The translations under genes were made by a program, and so were the position numbers. DNA of 64,000 bases from Claveliimonas bilis (GTDB taxonomy: Bacteria; Bacillota; Clostridia; Lachnospirales; Lachnospiraceae), in contig NZ_AP027742.1 in NCBI RefSeq assembly GCF_030296775.1, positions 496,001 to 560,000 of the forward strand, written 5' to 3'. Below are positions 29,456 to 36,777 of the stretch, piece by piece (positions within the stretch are counted from its first letter, which is position 1; each line of letters starts with the position of its first letter). Below the pieces are notes generated by a model that saw only the letters and a list, made by a program, of their open reading frames with translations, did not search any database and was not told where the DNA came from.

Positions 29456-29690
29456 AGGTACTCCTCGCGATTGTGACCTCGTTCTAAATAAACCCTCATG
29501 CGGTATCTAACTGATTAACAACTATACAAAGAGACTGTGGATGGAGCCTTTCGTAAACTATCAAGTAGTAGGAGAAATGAACCAATACACAGTATCTTAA
29601 AATAGCATAGTCTAACCTGTAGAAAAGGTAAAGAATGACTATGACAATACTAATAGTAGGATAAAAACAAGAGATGGAGAGGAACATGAA
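29456..29690. other. IS110 left-end non-coding region and EPS gene upstream region
   Basis: On the minus strand this lies directly upstream of the IS110 start codon, where IS110-group elements encode their bridge RNA. The exact IS110 border is not visible, because these elements lack inverted repeats. No good plus-strand promoter is seen for the next EPS gene; GGAGAGGAACATGAA serves as its ribosome site. Confidence 0.4.
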
Positions 29691-31022
29691 ATGAAAGTGA
29701 TAATTATGGCAGGTGGACAAGGAACAAGGATTAGATCTGTTGTGTCTGGGATACCTAAACCTATGATACCAATAAACGGAATACCTATTCTTGAACATGA
29801 AATTATTTCTTTGAGAAATCAGGGCTTTAAAGATTTAATTATTACAGTGTCGTATTTAGGCGATGCTATTATGAACTATTTTGGAAATGGAGAAAAATGG
29901 GGAGTAAGAATTGAGTATTATAATGAAAAAAAGCCGTTAGGCAATGCGGGAGCATTATTTAAGATAAAAGATAAACTTAACACAGATTTTTTGCTTTTAA
30001 ATGGAGATTGTTTATTTGATATAGATTTTAATAGATTTATAAAATTCCATAAATCTCATAAAAGTTTGGCTACGATATTTACACATCCTAATGACCATCC
30101 TTATGATAGCGGTCTAATAATTGCTAATACAGATGGAAGCGTTAGAAACTGGCTAGGTGAAGAAGAGACAAGACCAGAATTTTATCATAATAGAGTAAAT
30201 GCAGGACTTCATATAATATCTCCTAGAGTTTTAGATATAATAGATGGAAGTGAGGTGGGAAGAGTAAATGAAAATGGGGAAATAGTTAAAATTGATCTTG
30301 ATAGACAAATACTTAAGCCATTAGTTAGAACTGGGAAGATATTTTGCTATGATTCTCCAGAGTATGTGAAAGATATGGGGACACCTCAACGTTTAAATCA
30401 AGTTAGGAAAGATTTTGAATCAGGGAAAGTAAAAGAGAAAAATTTGTTAAATAGACAAAGAGCCGTGTTCTTGGATAGAGATGGGACTATTAATGTATAT
30501 AAAGGATTTTTGCGCGATGCTAATGAGTTTGAATTAATTGATGGTGTTGCGGAGGCTATTAGAGAGATTAATTTATCTGGTTACCTTTGTGTTGTTATTA
30601 CGAATCAGCCAGTAATTGCAAGAGGAGAAGTGACTTGGAATGAATTAGAAGAAATCCATAAGAAGATGGAGACGCTACTTGGGAGAAAAGGTGCTTATCT
30701 TGATGGTATTTACTTTTGTCCGCACCATCCGCATAGCGGATTCAAGGGAGAAATTGAAGCGTTGAAATTTGATTGTGATTGTAGAAAGCCTAAACCAGGA
30801 TTATTGTTAAAGGCATCAGAAGATATTAATATAGATTTGACAAAGAGCTGGATGATAGGTGATAGTGGAAATGATGTTAAAGCAGGAAAAGCGGCTGGAT
30901 GTAAAACTGTACTGGTTAAGAAAGATTCATCTAAAAATAGTCTGGAAGATTATGGACAAGACCATACCTTTGAATCTTTAAATCAATTTGTGGATTGGTT
31001 CTTGAGCTTAGAGGATTATTAA
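29691..31022 (+). CDS. HddC-GmhB fusion: heptose-1-phosphate guanylyltransferase plus heptose bisphosphate phosphatase
   Basis: 443-residue two-domain protein. The N-terminal half (about 1-235) is a sugar nucleotidyltransferase: MKVIIMAGGQGTRI, KPMIPINGIPILEHE and LNGDCLFDIDF. The C-terminal half (about 258-435) is a HAD-type GmhB phosphatase: AVFLDRDGTINVY, VVITNQPVIARGE, the zinc-site FCPHHPHSGF...CDCRKPKPG, and MIGDSGNDVKAG. It would remove the 7-phosphate and then add GMP to give GDP-D-glycero-alpha-D-manno-heptose. With gmhA and hddA it completes the pathway; it is now separated from them by 3.8 kb of insertion sequence. Confidence 0.9.
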   Translation: MKVIIMAGGQGTRIRSVVSGIPKPMIPINGIPILEHEIISLRNQGFKDLIITVSYLGDAIMNYFGNGEKWGVRIEYYNEKKPLGNAGALFKIKDKLNTDFLLLNGDCLFDIDFNRFIKFHKSHKSLATIFTHPNDHPYDSGLIIANTDGSVRNWLGEEETRPEFYHNRVNAGLHIISPRVLDIIDGSEVGRVNENGEIVKIDLDRQILKPLVRTGKIFCYDSPEYVKDMGTPQRLNQVRKDFESGKVKEKNLLNRQRAVFLDRDGTINVYKGFLRDANEFELIDGVAEAIREINLSGYLCVVITNQPVIARGEVTWNELEEIHKKMETLLGRKGAYLDGIYFCPHHPHSGFKGEIEALKFDCDCRKPKPGLLLKASEDINIDLTKSWMIGDSGNDVKAGKAAGCKTVLVKKDSSKNSLEDYGQDHTFESLNQFVDWFLSLEDY

Positions 31023-31100
31023 TTGCCTTAGAATTATTAAAATGACGTATGAAGAACAATACGGCGAGAAAGTATTTATACTATATATTAGACATATAAA

Positions 31101-31887
31101 GATGCAGAGTTTGCAATTATTGCTGCACCTACCAATTATGACAGTAAAAAGAACTATTTCGATACCAGTGCAGTGGAATCAGTGATTGAATTGGTGATGA
31201 AGGTCAATCCAGAGGCGATTATGGTTATTAAATCCACAATTCCTGTAGGATATACCAGGTCCGTGAGGGAGAAATTTGGAAGCAGCAATATTATTTTCAG
31301 CCCGGAGTTTTTAAGAGAATCAAAGGCTTTATATGATAATCTTTATCCCAGTCGTATTATCGTAAGTTGTGATGAGAAAACGGAGGCTGCTGCCCATACT
31401 TTTGCAGGAAGGAGCCTTAAAAGAGAATATTGATACTTTGTTTATGGGATTTACCGAAGCAGAGGCTGTAAAGTTATTTGCAAATACATACCTGGCACTT
31501 CGAGTATCCTATTTTAATGAACTGGATACTTATGCAGAAGTGAAAGGGTTAAACACTCAGGATATCATCAAAGGAGTATGTCTTGATCCTAGGATTGGAG
31601 ATCAATGTAATAATCCATCATTTGGATACGGTGGATATTGTCTGCCTAAAGACACTAAACAGTTACTTGCAAATTATCAGGACGTACCGGAAAATCTGAT
31701 TGAGGCAATTGTGGAGAGTAACCGCACAAGAAAGGATTTTATTGCAGACCGTGTCCTGGAGTTGGCAGGAGCCTATGGAAATTCAGAGAGTTACTCGGCT
31801 GATAAAGAACATGAGGTAGTAGTAGGTGTCTATCGTCTGACAATGAAATCTAATTCCGATAATTTCCGTCAGAGCAGCATACAGGGA
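31101..31887 (+). pseudogene. UDP-glucose 6-dehydrogenase, broken (5' missing, frameshift, 3' cut by ISL3)
   Basis: Clear remnant of a Ugd-type dehydrogenase. It begins mid-protein ([16 protein letters not shown]), passes [11 protein letters not shown] and [14 protein letters not shown], and shifts frame near 31398. It continues as [20 protein letters not shown], the catalytic-cysteine loop [18 protein letters not shown], and [13 protein letters not shown]. The N-terminal NAD-binding domain is absent. The C-terminus stops exactly where the ISL3 terminal repeat begins. The locus once could make UDP-glucuronate here and no longer does from this copy. Confidence 0.9.
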
Positions 31888-32074
31888 GGTTCTTCTAAAT
31901 AACCTGGTGACAAAGAGGCGCGAAGCCTTGTAAATACTGAAAGAGTGAGGATTTTAAGATGGATAGTTCCTAAAAATAGGTATAGCAAACAGACCTGACA
32001 GGAGATACTTTCAAAAATCAGGCAAAAACAGGACTATTAATAATTGCATAAATAATCAATGACGATCAAGAGAG

Positions 32075-32097
32075 GCTTTTAACAGGCCTTTTTTCGT
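32075..32097 (+). terminator. Weak terminator-like hairpin inside the ISL3 left end
   Basis: AGGC at 32075-32078 can pair with GCCT about 9 nt downstream, followed by a run of T. The stem is short, so this is tentative. The rest of 31888-32184 holds ISL3 end sequence and no gene. Confidence 0.35.
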
Positions 32098-32145
32098 GGA
32101 TTTTTTTATGTATCACCTCCAGAGTTAAGACTACAGTGATTCAGA

Positions 32146-32184
32146 TCAGAGCAGGCCATGCTCTTTCAGGATACGTTCGTAGTC
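32146..32184 (-). pseudogene. 3' end of the ISL3 accessory ORF (cut off by IS21 element 2)
   Basis: Encodes the last residues DYERILKEHGLL and stop of the small ORF whose 5' part is at 34908-35209. Removing the IS21 element and one TCGTAGTC copy joins them in frame as LCDDYERILKEHGLL. Confidence 0.85.
32177..32184. repeat. Target-site duplication TCGTAGTC, left copy (IS21 element 2)
   Basis: Eight-base direct repeat, identical to 34908-34915, flanking the second IS21 element. Confidence 0.9.
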
Positions 32185-32200
32185 TGCAAATGTCAACCAC

Positions 32201-32344
32201 TTTTTTACATTGTTAGGTAAGATGTTTTTTACACCGTATGGTAAGGAGTTTTTTACATCCCTTAGTAAGCAGATTTTTACATCGTAAGGTAAGCACTTTT
32301 TTACTTTACCCGGTAAGCAGTTTTTTACATCCCTGTTTCTCCCT
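32201..32344. repeat. Left terminal array of six 24-bp units (IS21 element 2)
   Basis: The TTTTTTACA core recurs at 32201, 32225, 32249, 32273, 32297 and 32321, an exact 24-bp period, each followed by a GGTAAG-like block. The last unit overlaps the istB stop codon. These are probably transposase binding sites. Confidence 0.85.
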
Positions 32345-33128
32345 GTGGGTAAAGGTCAGGGTGCTTCAGCCGGTACGATTCCCCGCGGAAAGAGTAACAC
32401 TTGGCATGGTGCAGGATCCGATCCAGCATTGCAGTGGTAAGTACCGGATCCCCCATCATCTCAGCCCAGTCAACGATCTCTTTGTTGGTGGTAAAGATGA
32501 TAGAACTGGTTTCATAGGTATCACTGATAAATGTGAAAAATCTGTTTGCCTGTCCGCGGCTGATCGGTGTGTAGCCGATCTCATCAATTATGACAAGCTG
32601 TGCTTTCTTGATATTTTTGAGCCGGAATCCGGCTGCACGCTCTGTCTCTGCGGTATCAAGGATCTTGATCAGACTGGTCATCTTCTCAAAACATACAGTA
32701 TAGCCGCTGTTGACAGCCTGCAGACCAAGGCCACAGGCAACCATGGTCTTGCCGAGGCCCGGAGGCCCCGCAAAGACAAGGTTTCCGCAGTTGTCCAGCC
32801 AGGACAGTTCTTTCAAAACGGAGAGCTGTGCGTGGGTGATACCTGACTCCAGCTCTTCCGGATCAAACTCTTCCAGCGGCCGGATATTTGGTGGAAAATG
32901 CGCCGCGGAATAGTTACGCTTCCGACGCCGTTCATTCCGCCCTTTGACTTCGGTCTCAAGAACGGCCAGAAGAAATTCCCTGCAGGAGGAGTCCTGCAGA
33001 TCCGCAGTTTCCAGAAGATCCGGAAGCATGCGCGCCGCGTGCTTTAAGGTAAATGTTTCGAGCAACGCTGTGAGCCGCTGTACAGGGATATGGCCGGTAT
33101 CCATACTTTTTAAGATTTCACGGTTCAT
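32325..33128 (-). CDS. istB: IstB-like ATP-binding transposition helper (IS21 element 2)
   Basis: 267-residue AAA+ ATPase. Walker A is GPPGLGKTMVACG, Walker B VIIDEIGYTPIS, with sensor region SSIIFTTNKE. The ATG overlaps the istA TGA (ATGA). The C-terminal codons run into the 24-bp terminal repeats, so the element is very compact. Confidence 0.94.
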   Translation of the reverse strand: MNREILKSMDTGHIPVQRLTALLETFTLKHAARMLPDLLETADLQDSSCREFLLAVLETEVKGRNERRRKRNYSAAHFPPNIRPLEEFDPEELESGITHAQLSVLKELSWLDNCGNLVFAGPPGLGKTMVACGLGLQAVNSGYTVCFEKMTSLIKILDTAETERAAGFRLKNIKKAQLVIIDEIGYTPISRGQANRFFTFISDTYETSSIIFTTNKEIVDWAEMMGDPVLTTAMLDRILHHAKCYSFRGESYRLKHPDLYPQGETGM

Positions 33129-34699
33129 CGAGCAGCAGCCTCCTTCCTTTCTGTGCGTTCCTGAAAGGCTTTTGCATAAACAGAAAGATCCGTGTAGCTG
33201 ACACTGCCGGATGGAACCTGGGCACGGCAGTCGTCTGTGGTCAGTTCCCGGCCGGCTTTTGCAAGACTGTAAACAACTTTAAACTGTGAGAACTGATACC
33301 GGTATTTCTGGCAGCATTCCTTCATCACCTGCGCTACCAGGGATTTATCCGGATTCTCAGAATCAAGGAACTGTTCAATTGCCCGAAGCTGTTTGGAGAT
33401 ATGCCGTGGATTTTCCTTTTTCACACCATTGATGAAGTGCTGGAAGTCATAGCAGTTCCATTTCCCACGGAGACGCTCCATGATCTCGATCCAGTCTCCG
33501 GAGTCCTGTTTCCGGTGTTCCGGGAGCTGATTAACACTTCCCTTCCTCTCGCTGAGATTATGGGAACAGATATAGTTCAGCTGGTCATCATAAATGTGGA
33601 TCTTCCCACTGACAACTTTGAACTGTACCGTTTTGAAAGCATAATCACGTGGAACCGAATACCTGCATGATTTATACAGGACGTAAGGTATTGCCGCGAT
33701 TTCATAAGTGCGGAATGTATTCGGAGATGTTTCATACACGGATGGAAGAAGAGGCCGCATGGCTGACCTTTCAATGCTGTCGTAGACTGCTTTTGGGACC
33801 CGTAAGGTAGAACGGTGGATCCGCTGGTTCTTGCGTTCCAGCCATCCGGGCAGGGAACGCCATACATCATCGATACAGGTGACCTTCCGCGCACTGAAGA
33901 AGTTTTTCTTCACGAACCCGACAGAGTTTTCGATAGGTCCCTTGCTTTCCGGATCCGCTTTATTACACACCCAGAGCCGGATATCCTGTTCAGTACAGAA
34001 ATCTTCAAAGGTCCTGGTCTTGATGACTTCACCATAGGTTTCACTGGCGACAAACACGGCGTCCTGGTCAATGACCAGTTCTTTAGGACGCCCTCCAAGC
34101 CTGCAGAAACTACGGTAGATCGCCTTACAGGCCTCTTCCGAGTTATACTTGTGATCCTGTGCATAGACGCATAAAAAACGGCTATAACGCAGCAAAAGGC
34201 ACATGAAATGGATATGCGTTGTTTTTGAGAGAGTCTCCTCACCGAAGTCAATCAGCATCTGTTCTCCGGGCGGGGTGTCAAAAACATAATCATAGATACG
34301 GCGGTGCTCAGGCTCCCTGTTGATCTGTCCGGAATCCTCAAGATAATGGATGTAGTTCCGGAGCGTCTGTTGGTTCCCGGGAAGTTTCTCATAGTCTCCG
34401 TTTTCGATGAATTTTTCTTCCAGAACATCGTAAACTGATGACATACAGAACGTTTTTCCGCTGTTTGTTTCAAGGATCCTGATAATCGTACTGCGGAAAG
34501 GTTCCGCATCAAAGGTTTTCGGTTTTGCGAGCTTAGCGCCGGGATCATCCGGGAGCACATCCATGTCATAATACTTGCTGATTGTGGGCCGGCTGGGAGG
34601 CTTGCGTCCCTGCGCTTCATAGTATCTGATAATATCAGCTTTTGTGTAACCTTGCAGTTTTAAATCCTGTATTTCCTGCATTTTTGTTTTTGTCAGCAT
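33125..34699 (-). CDS. istA: IstA transposase (IS21 element 2)
   Basis: 524-residue IS21 transposase. N-terminal HTH region QDLKLQGYTKADIIRYYEAQG, catalytic core with GEQMLIDFGEETL (first Asp), KELVIDQDAVFVA (second Asp) and ESKGPIENSVGFVKKNF (Glu). The C-terminal domain is complete. No frameshift, so it may be active. Confidence 0.94.
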   Translation of the reverse strand: MLTKTKMQEIQDLKLQGYTKADIIRYYEAQGRKPPSRPTISKYYDMDVLPDDPGAKLAKPKTFDAEPFRSTIIRILETNSGKTFCMSSVYDVLEEKFIENGDYEKLPGNQQTLRNYIHYLEDSGQINREPEHRRIYDYVFDTPPGEQMLIDFGEETLSKTTHIHFMCLLLRYSRFLCVYAQDHKYNSEEACKAIYRSFCRLGGRPKELVIDQDAVFVASETYGEVIKTRTFEDFCTEQDIRLWVCNKADPESKGPIENSVGFVKKNFFSARKVTCIDDVWRSLPGWLERKNQRIHRSTLRVPKAVYDSIERSAMRPLLPSVYETSPNTFRTYEIAAIPYVLYKSCRYSVPRDYAFKTVQFKVVSGKIHIYDDQLNYICSHNLSERKGSVNQLPEHRKQDSGDWIEIMERLRGKWNCYDFQHFINGVKKENPRHISKQLRAIEQFLDSENPDKSLVAQVMKECCQKYRYQFSQFKVVYSLAKAGRELTTDDCRAQVPSGSVSYTDLSVYAKAFQERTERKEAAAR

Positions 34700-34763
34700 A
34701 AAGGTCTCCTCTCTTGTGTACTGCTTACAGTATACAAAATCGGATGAACTGCTGACTCCTCCT

Positions 34764-34907
34764 GTGATAAAACTCGCCGCAGAGGATGTAAAAAAGTTCT
34801 TACCGGACGGTGTAAAGAACTTCTTACCAACTCATGTAAAAAACTCCTTACCGCGTCATGTAAAAAACTCCTTACCCTGTGGCTGTAAAATCACCTTACC
34901 ACGCACA
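34764..34907. repeat. Right terminal array of six 24-bp units (IS21 element 2)
   Basis: GTAAAA-type cores start at 34788, 34812, 34836, 34860 and 34884, with a degenerate unit at 34764: the same 24-bp period, inverted relative to the left array. Confidence 0.85.
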
Positions 34908-34915
34908 TCGTAGTC
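34908..34915. repeat. Target-site duplication TCGTAGTC, right copy (IS21 element 2)
   Basis: Matches 32177-32184. Confidence 0.9.
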
Positions 34916-35209
34916 ATCGCACAGGCCTTGGAGGTAACTGATATCTACCCGGAGATCTGTGATAAGGTCTTTCAGGTCATCATAGCGCTCTTTTAAGCGT
35001 GTGATTGGATCCGGAATCGTGACATCCAGTCTGCCGTAGGCAAAGGACTGGCAGTACATACAGACCATATCCTCCAGTATGGAGGCTGTATTGAAGTTTT
35101 CATAAGGCTCATCCTCGAAGTGGACGAGAAGCCAGTCCTCCAGTTCACGGGGAAGTTCAAGGTTATTTTTCTGTGCGCAGCGGCGCAGGAAAATTCTGTC
35201 GGGGATCAT
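34908..35209 (-). pseudogene. ISL3 accessory ORF, 5' part, disrupted by IS21 element 2
   Basis: Encodes about 100 residues starting MIPDRIFLRRCAQKNN. The sequence is acidic and helix-rich, with a final predicted coiled segment (RLKERYDDLKDLITDL). Its ATG overlaps the transposase TGA (ATGA), so it was translationally coupled to the ISL3 transposase. The intact protein would have been about 112 residues, with its end at 32146. No known family is recognised; a transposition accessory or regulatory protein is inferred. Confidence 0.7.
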
Positions 35210-36525
35210 AAGCGTATCTCCTTTCCGTTCCTGGCATCCTCAAGGACGGACAGAGGGTCCTTGGAAAGCCTGAGTTTACCACAGGTAAGAAGGATCCGTT
35301 TGCGGAAGCTTTCGAAGCTGTGCAGGCCAAAGGCCACCCGCTTCAGGACTTTGACCTTGTTGTTCAGACCTTCGCTGAGGCCGTTGGATTTGCCGTACTT
35401 CCAGCTGTTCTGGATGTAGCCCCGCCAGTGGCGGATAGTGCAGGCGGCAGAGTGGATCTCCTCTACATCGGAGGCGGTATACTGTTTGATCCATTCTGTC
35501 AGCTCCTCATACTGGACAGAGTAGGGCCAGGAAGCAAGGATATCGTGGAAGAACTGAAGGGAATCATAGGCTTCCAAAAGATCCGGAGCCACTTCAAAGG
35601 CATCCTGGAACTGGCGCTGCTTATTTTCGTGAAAACGAGCGCCCCAGTATTTTACCTGGTTATCTTCTCTGGTTTTCAGGAGGCGGATGATACCTTTTAG
35701 TTTTTTCAGGCTCTCCGTGTCGCCGGCATCCTGGAACTGGCGCTGATAGCGGAGCCGCACATCGTCCACCATTTCATTGAGTCGCTTGACGACGTGGAAG
35801 GGGTCGATACAGATCCTGGCGTCAGGGAAGTTCTTTCTGGAGACAGAGACAAAGCCGTTGCTCATGTCACAGCAGAAGTATTTCACCCGTTTCCTCTGCT
35901 CTAAAGAGAACTGGTGGAAGTACTTGTTCAGATAGACGCCAGAGATCTGATCCAGGACGTCGATGACGGAATGGGAGTCACTGTCAGAGATGCTGCAGTG
36001 GTATTTATTGCGATACCAGCGGTGAGACTTTGGACTCCATACACCGCTGTTGCCTTTGAATTCGTCAATACAGATAGTCTCGGGGAGCTTTGCAGGAAGG
36101 CCGAAATGGATGAACTGAAAGACAGACTGCACAGCGCTTTGTGGAACGTGGTTGCGTCTTGCAATCTCGGAGAAGGAGAGAGGTTGGATCAGATCCAGGA
36201 GAATGGAGTCATAGAGAGCCTGTGTCATGCGCAGGAAGGGATGGATCCAGTAGGGAGTCTCATAGAAAGAGGAGTGACAGTCTTTGCACAGGAGCCTGCG
36301 CTTGTGGAAAGAAACAACGGTACCGCGATGGTTACAGGGGATGTGCCTGACAGTCTGTATGGTACCGGAGTCCTTGATAACACAGTCGTCAGAGCCGCAG
36401 TGAGGACAGAGTCTCTGACTGGCTGTAGGTACATCAAGAGAGATGAGATCGTAGTCCTTGAAGACCTGGATGCTTTTAATGGTTGCTTCCTGTGGCAGTT
36501 TTGCCAGATAGTTGGATGTTTTCAT
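35206..36525 (-). CDS. ISL3-family transposase
   Basis: 439-residue transposase. N-terminal zinc-finger region CPHCGSDDCVIKDSG and RRLLCKDCHSSF, then an HTH (LIQPLSFSEIARRNHVPQSAVQ). The DDE core includes ICIDEFKG, the conserved RICIDPFHVVKRLNEMV, and the C-terminal NSWKYGKSNGLSEGLNNKVKVLKR with the catalytic Glu. Good AGGAGG site before the ATG at 36525. The gene is intact although the element is disrupted downstream. Confidence 0.93.
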   Translation of the reverse strand: MKTSNYLAKLPQEATIKSIQVFKDYDLISLDVPTASQRLCPHCGSDDCVIKDSGTIQTVRHIPCNHRGTVVSFHKRRLLCKDCHSSFYETPYWIHPFLRMTQALYDSILLDLIQPLSFSEIARRNHVPQSAVQSVFQFIHFGLPAKLPETICIDEFKGNSGVWSPKSHRWYRNKYHCSISDSDSHSVIDVLDQISGVYLNKYFHQFSLEQRKRVKYFCCDMSNGFVSVSRKNFPDARICIDPFHVVKRLNEMVDDVRLRYQRQFQDAGDTESLKKLKGIIRLLKTREDNQVKYWGARFHENKQRQFQDAFEVAPDLLEAYDSLQFFHDILASWPYSVQYEELTEWIKQYTASDVEEIHSAACTIRHWRGYIQNSWKYGKSNGLSEGLNNKVKVLKRVAFGLHSFESFRKRILLTCGKLRLSKDPLSVLEDARNGKEIRL

Positions 36526-36777
36526 AGTTGTTCTAAACCTCCTTTAAATTGATAAATTTTTGTTTCAAACCAATCATAACACTGGAAGTTTGGAACAACT
36601 ATGGAAGCATCTAACATGGGAAAAAAGTTATGGGAAGCTTCAAAGATAACTGGTGAAGCTTTAAGAAGATCTGGTGACAGGAATCAGGAACACCAGAAAA
36701 AGGCGAAGAGCCATATTTGGGAACATTATAAGCGATAGGTTTTCGCAAAATCGTTGATATCGTAATTTCGCTAAATT
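36526..36777. other. ISL3 right end and junction to IS30
   Basis: 36526-36712 is the ISL3 promoter side and terminal repeat (GAAGAGCC at 36705-36712). 36713-36777 is a short unique spacer ending in TTGATATCGTAATTTCGCTAAATT (36754-36777). No gene is supported here. Confidence 0.6.
36754..36777. repeat. 24-bp direct repeat flanking IS30, left copy
   Basis: 22 of 24 bases match 38467-38490 (they differ only in GC versus CA). It abuts the IS30 left terminal repeat. Confidence 0.75.

Larger units (their letters stand above)
32185..34907 (-). mobile_element. IS21-family element 2 (2,723 bp), inserted in the ISL3 accessory ORF
   Basis: Begins TGCAAATGTC and ends ACGCACA, with an 8-bp target duplication. 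Both ends carry six tandem 24-bp units in opposite orientation. It encodes istB (32325-33128) and istA (33125-34699) on the minus strand, both intact. It differs clearly from element 1 in sequence, so the two were acquired independently. Confidence 0.93.
31888..36712 (-). mobile_element. ISL3-family element, split by IS21 element 2
   Basis: Left end GGTTCTTC...CCTGGTG and right end (inverted) GGCTCTTC...TCTGGTG match at 7 of the first 8 and at positions 17-22, as terminal repeats should. Without the IS21 insert and its duplication it is about 2,094 bp. It holds the transposase (35206-36525) and a coupled small ORF. The flanking 8-mers (TACAGGGA and ATATTTGG) do not match, so the original target duplication is lost or one side was rearranged. 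Confidence 0.8.

Noticed and set aside
32201-32344. Regular 24-bp repeats looking like a short CRISPR array
   Set aside because: There are no unique spacers of constant length between repeats, and a matching inverted array lies at the other end of the IS21 element; they are transposon ends.
35914-36552. 212-codon plus-strand ORF opposite the ISL3 transposase
   Set aside because: Shadow of the transposase reading frame with no recognisable domain.
36601-36738. 45-codon plus-strand ORF between the ISL3 transposase and IS30
   Set aside because: It crosses the ISL3 terminal repeat at 36705-36712, lacks a well-spaced ribosome site and has no recognisable product.
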